A stretch of 64,000 bases of DNA from the NCBI RefSeq assembly GCF_001426745.1, contig NZ_LMFI01000014.1:1404-65403 (forward strand). The letters run 5' to 3'. Position 1 is the first letter of the stretch. Each line of letters begins with the position of its first letter. The position numbers were made by a program, and so were the translations under genes. Source of the DNA: Nocardioides sp. Root140 (GTDB lineage: Bacteria > Actinomycetota > Actinomycetes > Propionibacteriales > Nocardioidaceae). The notes beneath the pieces were generated by a model. That model did not search any database, was not told where the DNA came from, and saw only the letters and a list, made by a program, of their open reading frames with translations. Shown in pieces: positions 7,958 to 17,686 of this stretch.

Positions 7958-10528
7958 ATGACGACCGTGCTGATGGCCCTGATCTTCACGGCTCTCGTTG
8001 TTGTGTCCACGATCGCGCTTGTCCGCTACCGGACTGCCATGGCGCTCCGCAGGCAAGAGGCCGCTGCTCAGGCACTGGTCGAGTTGGAGGCGGCAGCCCG
8101 ACCGTCGCTCGAGGAGCACCGGGCGTGGAAGCAAGCGGTCAACGACGGAATCCTTCAGGCCAACGCGGCTGAACGTTGGATCTCTCGCGACACTCGTGCT
8201 GAGTGGCCATCCGCACGACCAAAGGCCTCCCCCGCACTCGTCGAGCTCTCGAGGAATGATGAACCTGGCGCGGAGGCTCGCGAACTCCTCGAGTATGTGA
8301 AGCACGGCGCGGACAAAACCATCGCCGCCGCCAACGCGAAGTTTCTCGTCAACGAGCTGGGTCGCCGGCAGTCCTTCTTCGGCACCATCGAGACGCAACC
8401 GCTCACCCGCGAACAATCCGCGGCGGTTGTCACGTTCGACAACCGCGTGCAGGTCGTCGCCGCGGCAGGCTCCGGTAAGACATCCGTGATGGTCGCGCGG
8501 GCGGCGTACGCGATCATGCGTGGGATCGTGCCGGCCGAGCGCATCCTGTTGCTCGCCTTCAACAAGGACGCTGCCACCGAACTTCAGGAGCGCGTGGACA
8601 CGAGGCTGAGCACTGCGGGCATTGATGGCTCGGGTTTGAAGGCCGCGACGTTCCACTCGTTCGGGCTCAGAGTGATCGGCGAGGCGACGGGCCGCAAGAA
8701 GAGGCTGGCGTCGTGGCTCAGCGGGAACCAGGACGTCGCCATGGTGAGCCGGATCGTCGACGAGCTCCGGGACAGCTCTCAGGAGTTCCGATTCAAGTGG
8801 GACATCTATCGCCTGCTCTTCGCGCGCATGGCCGACGAACCCGCAGGTGGTGAGCCGGACAGCTATGACTTCAAGTCCAAGGAGACCGGCTTCCGCACAT
8901 TCAACGGCGAGACCGTGAAGAGCCAGGGCGAGCGGATGGTCGCCGACTTCCTCTTCCTCAACGGCGTGAAGTACGAGTACGAACGGCCCTACTCATACGA
9001 CGTCGCTGACGCCCAGCACTCGCAGTACCGTCCCGACTTCTACTACCCGAAGGTCGACGTCTGGCATGAGCACTGGGCACTCGATCACCAGGGTCGCCCG
9101 CCCAAGGAGTTCAAGGGGTACGCCGAGGGCATGGCCTGGAAGAAGTCTCTCCACCATCGTCATGGCACCGACCTGATCGAGACCACGTGGGCCAAGATCA
9201 TCGACCAGAGCGGTTTCCAACCGCTCGCGGCGGAACTCAAGGCGAAGGGTCTCGAGCTCGACTGGAACCCCGATCGATCCATTCCGGGCGCGAAACCTGT
9301 CAAGCACGAGGATCTTGCGCGGCTGATCAGGTCGTTCATGGCACACGTGAAGTCCAACTCCCTGACGCGAAATGACCTCGACACGCGGCTCATGACGTCC
9401 ACCGGCATTCAGAAATACCGCGCTGGCATCTTCCTCGACCTCTACTGGCAGATCCACGATGAGTGGCAAGCCCGCCTGGCCGCCGACGACTCGATCGACT
9501 TCGAGGACATGCTCGTCGAGGCAGCCAAACACCTCGAGGCCGGGAAGGTCGACATGGGCTACGACCTTGTGCTCGTGGACGAGTTCCAGGACGCCAGCCA
9601 AGCGCGGGCACGGCTTGCACGGGCGCTCGTCGACAAGCCACATCGCTACCTACTGGCGGTCGGTGACGACTGGCAGTCCATCAACAGGTTCGCCGGCGCC
9701 GACCTGTCAGTGATGACGTCGTTCAACAAGTGGTTCGGCGACGGGCCAACCCTCAAACTGCAGACCACCTTCCGCTCGCCTCAGTCGATCTGTGACACCG
9801 CCAGCAACTTCGTCGCCAAGAACCCGCGCCAGCTCACCAAGAAGGTCTCTTCGAGCCACTCCGACTACGGACCCAAGATGTCGCTTGTCAGGCTCGGCAA
9901 GCCGGAGGAAGTCGAGGCCGCGCTCACCAATGTGCTGTCCAACCTGGCTCAACAGGTGCGATGCGGCGAAGTGCGTCCCGGACCGTCCGGCAAAGTCCAG
10001 GTGGACGTCTTGGGTCGCTACCGGTTCGATCGTGACTTGATGCCACGAATGCTTCCCGATGAGCTGAAGGTGACCTTCCGGACGGTGCACTCCTCCAAGG
10101 GATTGGAGGCCGACTACGTCGTTCTTCCCAACGTCTCCTCCGGCACCTACGGATTCCCAAGTGAGGTTGTCGACGACCCGGTGCTCTCACTGGCGATGAC
10201 CGAGGCCGACCCATACCCGCACTCCGAGGAAAGACGACTCTTCTACGTCGCACTCACTCGAGCACGCCGCCACGTCACTCTGATCGGGGTGAGAGGTCGC
10301 GAGTCGGCCTTCATCACCGAGTTGCTCAAGGACAAGCTCCTTGAGCTGTCACCGCTCAGCACCGTTGAGCTCTCAGAGCCCTGCCCGAAGTGCGGCCGCG
10401 GCGTCCTAGTCACGCGCAAGCGCAAGTCCGACGGTGGCGCATTCATGGGCTGCAGCGCCTTCCCCAAGTGCACGTACACCCGGAAGGGTGGTCAGCTAGC
10501 CCAAGCCGACGCCCGAGAGAGGTACTGA
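7958..10528 (+). CDS. UvrD/Rep-family helicase, helicase IV-like, with nuclease-like insertion and topoisomerase zinc finger
   Basis: An 856-aa superfamily 1A helicase. A single hydrophobic segment (about 4-22) could anchor it to the membrane. Walker A is AAAGSGKTSV near 169, motif II LVDEFQDASQ near 538, motif V TVHSSKGLEADYVVLP near 708 and motif VI FYVALTRARRHVTLIG near 760. Between the 1A and 2A parts lies an insertion (about 300-400) with E-R-x-V-A-D-F-L-F, Y-R-P-D-F-Y-Y, W-H-E-H-W and a later M-x-W-K, resembling a PD-(D/E)XK nuclease. The C-terminus (about 808-842) is a four-Cys topoisomerase-type zinc finger. The ATG follows GGGCGGAGGGA; upstream in-frame codons look non-coding. Likely DNA end processing or defence. 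Confidence 0.85.
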   Translation: MTTVLMALIFTALVVVSTIALVRYRTAMALRRQEAAAQALVELEAAARPSLEEHRAWKQAVNDGILQANAAERWISRDTRAEWPSARPKASPALVELSRNDEPGAEARELLEYVKHGADKTIAAANAKFLVNELGRRQSFFGTIETQPLTREQSAAVVTFDNRVQVVAAAGSGKTSVMVARAAYAIMRGIVPAERILLLAFNKDAATELQERVDTRLSTAGIDGSGLKAATFHSFGLRVIGEATGRKKRLASWLSGNQDVAMVSRIVDELRDSSQEFRFKWDIYRLLFARMADEPAGGEPDSYDFKSKETGFRTFNGETVKSQGERMVADFLFLNGVKYEYERPYSYDVADAQHSQYRPDFYYPKVDVWHEHWALDHQGRPPKEFKGYAEGMAWKKSLHHRHGTDLIETTWAKIIDQSGFQPLAAELKAKGLELDWNPDRSIPGAKPVKHEDLARLIRSFMAHVKSNSLTRNDLDTRLMTSTGIQKYRAGIFLDLYWQIHDEWQARLAADDSIDFEDMLVEAAKHLEAGKVDMGYDLVLVDEFQDASQARARLARALVDKPHRYLLAVGDDWQSINRFAGADLSVMTSFNKWFGDGPTLKLQTTFRSPQSICDTASNFVAKNPRQLTKKVSSSHSDYGPKMSLVRLGKPEEVEAALTNVLSNLAQQVRCGEVRPGPSGKVQVDVLGRYRFDRDLMPRMLPDELKVTFRTVHSSKGLEADYVVLPNVSSGTYGFPSEVVDDPVLSLAMTEADPYPHSEERRLFYVALTRARRHVTLIGVRGRESAFITELLKDKLLELSPLSTVELSEPCPKCGRGVLVTRKRKSDGGAFMGCSAFPKCTYTRKGGQLAQADARERY

Positions 10529-10591
10529 GGCGCCCACCCCCCGACCTTAGAGATCTCGCCATGCGCACAGTGCGTGACCGTCGTCGGTGAT

Positions 10592-12367
10592 TCAAATCGA
10601 CAGGGGGAACCGATCAAGAACTCGTTGGGCAATCTTCTCGGTGCGTCGATCGATGTGCTTGACCGTCCACTCCGACTCAGAGACAACGTCCTCATTGAGC
10701 TTGAGGCCGTTCTTGAAGCCGATCGAATTCCCCTTCGCGTCCGTGCGTTGCTTCTTCTCCTCGAATGACTTGTTTCCCAGGCTGCTGTTATATCCGGTGA
10801 TCGTCAGGTTCCCCAGCCGATGCACGTGCTGATCCTGAGCTTGTCGTGCAGCCTCTGCCCCCCCAAGAATCTGTTGCCAAGCCGGAGGCAAATTCTGCCC
10901 CTGCGGAAGGATGTGCTCAATCGTCCACACGTAGTGGTTCTTCTCCCGGCCCCACAGGTCCTGCGTGTTCTCCTTCGTCATCGCGTCTTCAGCAAGACTC
11001 GTCAGGATGAATCGAGTGACATCCGAGTTGTCTTCATAGACCGGCCCGAGGAGTCTCTCTCGGAAGGCGTCGTCGGTCACGGACTGCGGAGAAATCGATT
11101 GCAACACCACACCGCTTACGTCCGCGTCGGGATCGTTGGCAAGCTCATCGATGATGTCCATGAAGATGCGCGGCAACGCATAAGTCTGCGGGAAGCCGGT
11201 CAGATTCCTTCGCACGAAGAAGTTCGTCAACAGTCTGGTTACCGCGACCAAGTCATCGTCGGTGAACCGTCGCTTTGCCTGGTCGACCATCAAGAACAAC
11301 AGTAGGACGTACGAAGGAGCACCTTGAGCCCGCGCAAGTGCCGTTAGTTCACGGTCCAACGGCAACTCCTGTGAGTTCCGGCCAGAAATGCGACCATAGA
11401 CCGCGGACGCCGGCACGACTCCGTCGAGGAACTGCCGAACACCGGCGGCCACCTGGACTTCGTAGATCCGGATGAGATTCGAGCGAGTTGCCAAGGTGGC
11501 CTTCGCGACAGGTGGCAGTTGCCCCTTGAAGGCGTTGTAGTAGTGGCGAAGGAACCGCTCTTGGGTCGCGTAGTTGTCACCGAGATTCGACAACATCGTG
11601 TTCCACTCCTTGAAGGCCGCATCGACGTCCATGACGTTCCGACGCTCGGACTCGGCAAGCAAGTGGTTCTTGATGAGATCTACGGGCGTCAGCGGCATGC
11701 CCCGATTGTTGAGCGACTCGAACAACACGAAAGCGTCAGCATGCGTGTCGACCTCGATCTTCACGATGATCGCTCTCGATACCGCGGACAGGATTCGCTG
11801 CGCTGCCTCGACCACCGGGATCCCTTGGTCGACGGCGTAGTCGCTGATCTCGCTCTGGAAGTGCGCAAAACACCGTGCGACCTTTCGCAGAGGCCGGTAA
11901 TTGACCGGCTTCGGATCCACCGGGAGCCCGGCGTTGTTCAGGATGGTCACATAATCGGCGAGGTTGTGTCCTTGGCGTTGGGGCCTCAGCCGAGGCTGAC
12001 CATCTTGTTTCCGGATGAGTTGGCGCCGGAGATTGGCAAGATCTGCACGCGAGTCGTCATCGAGGTCCTCCTTGTGGGCCTCAAGTACGGCGTGGATCGC
12101 GGCAAGCAGCAGAGTGATGGTCGTCATCCGTTGCTGGCCATCTATCAGCTCGAGAACGTTTGCCTCAACCGTGTCGGTCGTGGAGTTGAGGCAAATGATC
12201 GTCCCTAGGAAGTGTGCGCTCTCAGACTCCACGAGGTCGTCAAACAACTCCTCCCACTGTGGCTTCTGCCACGAATACTCGCGCTGATATGGCGGAACCC
12301 GATAGTGGGTGTTTCCCTCGTGACTTATCAGACTGAAGACTGGGTGCTGGTTCGCAGACTTAATCAT
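10592..12367 (-). CDS. DUF262/DUF1524 protein, GmrSD-like type IV restriction
   Basis: A 591-aa single-chain protein. The N-terminal DUF262 (ParB/sulfiredoxin-like NTPase) shows RVPPYQREYSW at about 23-33 and IDGQQRMTT near 73-82. The C-terminal DUF1524 HNH nuclease shows TIEHILPQ near 480 and HRLGNLTITGYNSSLGN downstream. This is the architecture of GmrSD fusions, which use NTP to restrict modified DNA such as glucosylated hydroxymethylcytosine; whether this one needs a modification is unknown. It converges on the helicase IV-like gene (63 bases apart). Its promoter must lie in the 330-base gap to the right, just after the end of the large operon. Confidence 0.85.
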   Translation of the reverse strand: MIKSANQHPVFSLISHEGNTHYRVPPYQREYSWQKPQWEELFDDLVESESAHFLGTIICLNSTTDTVEANVLELIDGQQRMTTITLLLAAIHAVLEAHKEDLDDDSRADLANLRRQLIRKQDGQPRLRPQRQGHNLADYVTILNNAGLPVDPKPVNYRPLRKVARCFAHFQSEISDYAVDQGIPVVEAAQRILSAVSRAIIVKIEVDTHADAFVLFESLNNRGMPLTPVDLIKNHLLAESERRNVMDVDAAFKEWNTMLSNLGDNYATQERFLRHYYNAFKGQLPPVAKATLATRSNLIRIYEVQVAAGVRQFLDGVVPASAVYGRISGRNSQELPLDRELTALARAQGAPSYVLLLFLMVDQAKRRFTDDDLVAVTRLLTNFFVRRNLTGFPQTYALPRIFMDIIDELANDPDADVSGVVLQSISPQSVTDDAFRERLLGPVYEDNSDVTRFILTSLAEDAMTKENTQDLWGREKNHYVWTIEHILPQGQNLPPAWQQILGGAEAARQAQDQHVHRLGNLTITGYNSSLGNKSFEEKKQRTDAKGNSIGFKNGLKLNEDVVSESEWTVKHIDRRTEKIAQRVLDRFPLSI

Positions 12368-12697
12368 TCATACCCCCATGAGACGGCGTCGATGCCAGAC
12401 TGGCACAACCTCCAAAGCTAGTCACGCTTACGGTCCCATCAGTTCGCCGACCGAATGTTGCAGGCTGAGACCTTGAGCTCACGTGCTGCGGAACCACCAG
12501 CACGTCCGATCGCCGTACCTTGTTGGCAGGCGCCTCGCCGTGGCGGCGACACCACGTCCGCTCCGAGCTCGTTCATCGCAGCAACTCCGGCTTACGCGCC
12601 ATTCTTCGCTTCCCCGCCGAACACCGTCGATGATGACGGCTGAACAGAGCGGATGTAACGCTCGACGAGTGAGCCGGGGACCCGATGATCTGCGTCC
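12368..12697. other. 330-base gap between the restriction gene and the end of the large operon
   Basis: No convincing coding frame. It should hold the promoter of the DUF262/DUF1524 gene and the transcription end of the 24-kb operon. Two hairpins are visible: an 8-bp perfect stem at 12481-12505 (own entry) and a 6-bp stem at 12535-12549 (TCGCCG, loop TGG, CGGCGA). Neither has a clear T-run. Confidence 0.4.
12481..12505. repeat. perfect 8-bp inverted repeat with 9-base loop
   Basis: Arms ACGTGCTG (12481-12488) and CAGCACGT (12498-12505) pair perfectly around a 9-base loop. It lies about 115 bases upstream of the DUF262/DUF1524 start and 193 bases beyond the stop of the 1662-aa helicase. It could be an operator for the former or part of a terminator for the latter; nothing decides between them. 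Confidence 0.45.
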
Positions 12698-15600
12698 CTA
12701 CCGCCTGGCCGCCTCGATCAGGGTCGCTCCCGGCTCGACGACCATCCAACCCTCGTCCATCAGGTCGTCGCGGTCGGCGTCCTCGATCTCAAGGTCGGCA
12801 GCGAGCAGCCGATCCGGCCAAGCAAGTGGGATCGGTATGCCCCCGGCACTCTCGAAGCCCAATTCCGGACGGAGCGTGCCCGCTTCTTCGAGCACCAGCA
12901 GGAGCGCCCGCTCCGCGATGCTCGCGGCGGCGTGTAGGTCGGTCCAGGACGAGTCGTGGCCGGCGCCAGCCACGGCCTCTATCGAAGTCGGCAGCCGGTA
13001 GGTCTGGTCTATCGTGCCGGCGCCGGCCAGCAGGCGGCCGAGGATCTGCTCGGCGGCACCCCGGGACAGTTCATCGTGGTCGCGCTGGTTGCCATAGCTG
13101 CGTAGACAGCCGTAGCAGGAAGTTTCGGGGCCGCACTCGCAGGTGCTCACTCGGCGCAGTGCCATGGCCAGCACCAGGTCGAGCTTCTCCTCGACCAGTA
13201 GCACGTGGCCCGCTCCTCCGGAGACCGTGTCGAACAGTGCCACCGACCATGCGTCGGCCCCGATCGGCGTCAGTGAGCCGCCGATGTCGTCACGTGCGAT
13301 TTCAAGCGCCTCGCAGGCAGCCTCAACGAGGGCGTACAGGACCGACTTCCACGCCGCTTGCGAGCCCTGAAACCCGGGCAACCCGATGTCGAGGGTCAGC
13401 AGGTCGGTCTCGTAGACGTGCGCTAAGTCGAGGGCCCGGCTCGGTCCATTGCATGGGTGGTTGGTCATCAGGTGGTTGTGCTTTGGGGGCTTCTGGGGGT
13501 GCAGCGCCCGGGCCGCGCCGTGCCCACACCAGTCGCAGACCCAGAAGCTCATCCCGGCAGGCCCATCGGCCACCGCGACCATCTGGCCGCGGGGGCCGAC
13601 GCTGACGGCGATGCTGCCGCCCGCCATGGGCTTGGTGTGCGCGTGTACCTCGGGTGGTTCGGCCAGCACGTGCACCGCTCCGCTCCAGGACCGCTGTGGC
13701 GGCCGAGGACCGGGCTTCTCCGGCTCCCGGCCAGCAACGAACCCAAACTCGGGGATAGTAACCTTGCGCGGTGCTGTCTGAGCGACCTCGCCGCAGTGCC
13801 CGCAGGCCGACTCGACGTTGGCGAACGCGTGCCGGAAGCCGCCGCAGCGCTTGCACACGTAGTACTGGTACTCGACCAGATCCCGTCCTGGGAGCCGGTA
13901 GATGCCGCGCGAAGTCCACAGGTTGCCGCCCGCGACGATGGTGGCGTCGGGGGCGTACTCGTAGATCGCCTGGGACAGGTCGCGGGACAAGTCCAGCATC
14001 GCACCAGCGTTTTGCCCGAATCCGAAGTTCGTCCGCAGCTCGACCGAATCCACCGGGAAGCCGTACTTCGGCAGCACATTCCGGTTGGCCAGGAAGCCGA
14101 GCAGGTCGCGCTTGCGCAGGGTGTTGCCAACCTTTTGGAAGCGCCCGGCCACGAGGTAGTTCGCGGCTGCCGCGGCCTCCTCCTGGAGCGTCTCCAGGGT
14201 CGTGATTTCGGCCACGAGCTCGATCCGCACCCGTTCGAGCAGCTCGAGCAGGTACTCGGCCCAGCCGCCGCTGGCAATATCCAGGGCCACGGCCACCTCA
14301 GCAGGCAGGATCCGTTTCAGCCCCTCGGTCAAGTCGGCCGGAACCGGGTTCAAGAACCCCGCCACAAGCCCGACCGAGGGGTCGTTGCCGTCGGTGGGCA
14401 GGAAGAACTCGCCAGCAGTCCGATCGATCCGGCCGGTAGTCTCGAAGAGCCAGCGGAAGAAGGCGGCCATCGCTACCGAGTGCGCATGCCGCTGGTCGAT
14501 CCGGGTGTTGGTCAGCGGCACATACGGCGCCCTCACCTCACCAGTGATCATCAGCTCCGGCTCGGCGAATTTAGTCAGGTCGTGGGACCGGCGCATCGCA
14601 TATGTGACCACCAAGGCGGCTGCCCCAGACCGTCGTCCGGCGCGACCGGCACGCTGCAGGTAGTTCGCTGTGCGCGGGGGCATGTTGCGCAGCAGCACCG
14701 CTTGTAGTTCCCCGACGTCGACGCCGAGCTCGAAGGTGGTCGAGCAGGAGAGCGTGTTGACCTCACCGCGGACGAACTTCTGCTGGATCGCTGCGGCCTC
14801 GGTGTTCGCCCACTGGGCGGTGTGCTCGAGCGCGCTCAGCGGCACCGGGTACATCGACCGGTAGACGGCCCGGTAGTGGTCGCGGTCTTTGTCGACAGCG
14901 GGCGGGACGAAGACCTCGAGCCGACCTTCGCAACCCATCCCCGGGCAAACCCCGCGGACGGAGGCGGGTGCGGTCCGCCGGCACACAGTGCATTGATGGA
15001 CCGGGACAGCGTCCGTGACCCAGGAGAGCCGCAGCCGCTCATGGTCGACCTGGTGCACCTTCCCAAGGCCCTGCTCGGTGGTCGGGCGTAGCCAGTCGAC
15101 CGGCGAGTGCTCGTTCGTGAGGACGTTCCAGATACCTTCGAGCAAATGTGTCGGGTCGCTCGTCGACCCCAGCGCGGTGAGCACCCGGGTCAGGTAGTCC
15201 AGTCGTCGGTTCTTGCCCTTGCCCGGCAGCCAGGACAGGACCTTTCGGATCGGTTCCGGCCCGGACAACCGGACCCGGATCGGACCCAGTCGCGGCACGA
15301 AGATCTCGTCCTTCGGGTCCACCTCGTCCGGCATCGTCGCCGCACCCTGCTGGCGCAGGGTACGGATCAGCTCCTGGATCAGGTCCCAGGCCTCGTCTGC
15401 GCTGAGGCCAAGTGCCACCAACGGGGCCGGCGCCACCCAGGCCGGGTCACGGTAGTGCGAGATACTGATCAGGCCGAGCCCTTCCAGGGACTGACGGTCG
15501 TCGGTGGCCAGCACCTCGGCCATCACCCACGGAGCCACCTTTCGGGATTGCTGCTGGGCAGTCATCGAGCCGGGGAAGTTCTTGACCTTCGCGGCGCACT

Positions 15601-17686
15601 TGCGGGTGTCGTACAGGACGTCCTCGATCGCGACCGGCTCCTCTTCGGCCCCTGCCGCGAGCAGCCCCTGGGTGATGAGACGACGCCGCTGCACTCGACC
15701 ATAGGAGTCCTCAAGGTACGGCGCGAAGTACGCGGCTGCCTGTCGGCTGTCGCTGAAGGCAAGCAGCTTGCGACCCTCGCCGGGGCGCTGCGCCTCGTGG
15801 ACGTCTGTGCTGGGTGGCAGCGCCTGATAAAGAGACGTGGCGATCACCGCGCTGCTTGCATCCGATCCTGTCTCGAAGACGCGGACGGTGCCGGAGCCAC
15901 GGGCGCCGCAGACAAGACAGCCGGCGATCTCCTCACCGCGCTGCTTGAGCTTGCGGACCCGACGCAGGGTGCCAGACCCGCACCCGGGGCAGGACGACGT
16001 GCTCGCGGTCGCGACCACGCCGCAGTCAGTGCAGAGCCGGGCGTCGTCACCGTCCACGTCGGCATCCTCGTCGATGACGGCGTCCTCGTCCTCATCGGTG
16101 ATCGAATCCTGGTCTCCGAGCACTAGCCAGGTGCCCTTGCTGCCGGCCTTGCGGGGCCGCAGCCGGAGTACCCCGCCCTCAGTGGTCGGGGTCCCGACGA
16201 CGTGCACGGCTCCGCAACGCTTGCAGGATCCGATCTCGAAGGCCGGCGCATCGCAGTCGGGACAGTCGGTGTGCCGGGCCAGCTGGACGTGCGGGCCCTT
16301 GTCCGAGAGGCAGGTGAACGCGCCCTCGGTGGCACGCAGGAACAGGTGGTACCGCGCCGAGAGCGGTGTAGTGCTGTCGGCAGCGCGCAGGGAACTGCCG
16401 AGCTCGACCATCGCGGACAGGCCGGGACGGGCGGCGGGGTCGTCCCCGAACAGGATCGCGGCAACCTGGTCGAAGGTCTTCGGTCCGGCGGCGAGCGTAG
16501 CCCGCAGGGTGGCCAGCGACTGTTCGTGCAGTAGAGCACGTGCAGCGGTTCCGTCCTCGGCGGACCCGGGTTTCCAGCCGGCGGCATCGGCGGCGTCGAG
16601 CACCGCGGCAGACCGGTCCGGCTGGGCCAACAGCGCTTGGTAGTCCCCGGCCGACAGGGGACCCCAGAAGGGGCCGGCCGGCATCTCCACCCGCTGGGCG
16701 AGGATGAGGTCCTGGCGGGAGGCGTCATCGTCTATCCACTCGAAGGGCTGGCCAAAGAGATTCGAGGCGAACCGGGTGACGGCAGCTGGGTCGCCGTCGC
16801 CACCGACCGTGGCCGAGGTTGCGATGCACTGGATCGAGCGGCTGGCGGCAACCCGGTCTCTGACCCGGCGCAGCAGCATCGCGATCTCGGCTCCCTGGCT
16901 ACCGTCGTACACGTGCGCCTCGTCTACGACGATGAACCGCCACTTCGAGTCCTCGCCGGAGGCGAAGAGGCTCATCTCCTGAGGTCGCAGGAGCATGTAC
17001 TCGAGCATCGCGTAGTTGGTCAGCAGCAGGTGTGGGGGCTTCGCCCACATCTCCTGCCGACTGAGTAGCTCGTTCGGAAGCAGCGGTTCGCCGATATTGA
17101 GGGCACCGAACAGGTCGCGGGCCTTCTTCGGGTCCTTCTCGGTGTCGCCGGTATACCGGCCAAAGGTGATGTCGGGGTAGGCCGCCAGCACCTGGCGCAG
17201 GCGCTTCATCTGGTCGTTGGCGAGCGCGTTCATCGGGTAGAGCAGCAGCGCGCGGACGCCAGGCCCGAGTCCGCCGCTTGCGTTCTCCGCGACCAGGCTA
17301 TTCAGGATCGGCAGCAGGAACGACTCGGTCTTGCCGGATCCCGTGCCTGTGGCGACCACGACATTGCGGCCCTGGCCGGCCTTCCGGATCGACTGCTCTT
17401 GGTGCACGTACAGCGGGCGCTCCAGCGGCACGACCGCGGAACCCAGCGCGGAAAATCCCGGGTGCAGGACACCTTCGTTGATCAGGTCCTGCAGCGAGGC
17501 GCCGGGCGCATACGGCGGCGTCGCCTCCAGGTACGGCCCCTTGTCCAGCATCGAGGTGCTGTCGATCGCGGCCCGCAGGGCGGCATCGATCTGCGGGTCC
17601 CGCACTGCCAACAGCGACTGAAGGTAGCGTCGGTAAGTCGCCTTGATGTCCTCGGAGGTAGCGACGGCATCGATGTTGGCGTTCAC
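12698..17686 (-). CDS. large DEAD/DEAH helicase with DUF1998 (DruE/MrfA-like)
   Basis: A 1662-aa superfamily 2 helicase, last gene of the operon. Walker A is ATGTGSGKTESF near residue 115, motif II VVDEAHVYDG near 255, motif III IATSAT near 295, and the C-terminal helicase lobe ends in YLQRAGRAGRRSG near 1010. Several zinc-ribbon pairs lie between and after the lobes (CPDC/CKRC, CTDCG/CPGCG, CTVC, CKRCGG/CGHCG, CDWCG). The DUF1998 region ends with the Cys cluster CECGPETSCYGCLRSY near 1520. Family members (MrfA/YprA, DrmA/DrmB, DruE) work in DNA repair or phage defence. GTG start overlapping the previous stop as GTGA. At over 1600 aa it is nearer Druantia DruE than MrfA in size; the exact family is inference. 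Confidence 0.85.
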   Translation of the reverse strand: MNANIDAVATSEDIKATYRRYLQSLLAVRDPQIDAALRAAIDSTSMLDKGPYLEATPPYAPGASLQDLINEGVLHPGFSALGSAVVPLERPLYVHQEQSIRKAGQGRNVVVATGTGSGKTESFLLPILNSLVAENASGGLGPGVRALLLYPMNALANDQMKRLRQVLAAYPDITFGRYTGDTEKDPKKARDLFGALNIGEPLLPNELLSRQEMWAKPPHLLLTNYAMLEYMLLRPQEMSLFASGEDSKWRFIVVDEAHVYDGSQGAEIAMLLRRVRDRVAASRSIQCIATSATVGGDGDPAAVTRFASNLFGQPFEWIDDDASRQDLILAQRVEMPAGPFWGPLSAGDYQALLAQPDRSAAVLDAADAAGWKPGSAEDGTAARALLHEQSLATLRATLAAGPKTFDQVAAILFGDDPAARPGLSAMVELGSSLRAADSTTPLSARYHLFLRATEGAFTCLSDKGPHVQLARHTDCPDCDAPAFEIGSCKRCGAVHVVGTPTTEGGVLRLRPRKAGSKGTWLVLGDQDSITDEDEDAVIDEDADVDGDDARLCTDCGVVATASTSSCPGCGSGTLRRVRKLKQRGEEIAGCLVCGARGSGTVRVFETGSDASSAVIATSLYQALPPSTDVHEAQRPGEGRKLLAFSDSRQAAAYFAPYLEDSYGRVQRRRLITQGLLAAGAEEEPVAIEDVLYDTRKCAAKVKNFPGSMTAQQQSRKVAPWVMAEVLATDDRQSLEGLGLISISHYRDPAWVAPAPLVALGLSADEAWDLIQELIRTLRQQGAATMPDEVDPKDEIFVPRLGPIRVRLSGPEPIRKVLSWLPGKGKNRRLDYLTRVLTALGSTSDPTHLLEGIWNVLTNEHSPVDWLRPTTEQGLGKVHQVDHERLRLSWVTDAVPVHQCTVCRRTAPASVRGVCPGMGCEGRLEVFVPPAVDKDRDHYRAVYRSMYPVPLSALEHTAQWANTEAAAIQQKFVRGEVNTLSCSTTFELGVDVGELQAVLLRNMPPRTANYLQRAGRAGRRSGAAALVVTYAMRRSHDLTKFAEPELMITGEVRAPYVPLTNTRIDQRHAHSVAMAAFFRWLFETTGRIDRTAGEFFLPTDGNDPSVGLVAGFLNPVPADLTEGLKRILPAEVAVALDIASGGWAEYLLELLERVRIELVAEITTLETLQEEAAAAANYLVAGRFQKVGNTLRKRDLLGFLANRNVLPKYGFPVDSVELRTNFGFGQNAGAMLDLSRDLSQAIYEYAPDATIVAGGNLWTSRGIYRLPGRDLVEYQYYVCKRCGGFRHAFANVESACGHCGEVAQTAPRKVTIPEFGFVAGREPEKPGPRPPQRSWSGAVHVLAEPPEVHAHTKPMAGGSIAVSVGPRGQMVAVADGPAGMSFWVCDWCGHGAARALHPQKPPKHNHLMTNHPCNGPSRALDLAHVYETDLLTLDIGLPGFQGSQAAWKSVLYALVEAACEALEIARDDIGGSLTPIGADAWSVALFDTVSGGAGHVLLVEEKLDLVLAMALRRVSTCECGPETSCYGCLRSYGNQRDHDELSRGAAEQILGRLLAGAGTIDQTYRLPTSIEAVAGAGHDSSWTDLHAAASIAERALLLVLEEAGTLRPELGFESAGGIPIPLAWPDRLLAADLEIEDADRDDLMDEGWMVVEPGATLIEAARR

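Noticed and set aside
2519..10528. Gabija (GajA/GajB) from the OLD and UvrD genes
   Set aside because: The two genes are 3 kb apart on opposite strands with unrelated genes between, and the helicase has helicase-IV features rather than the compact GajB layout.
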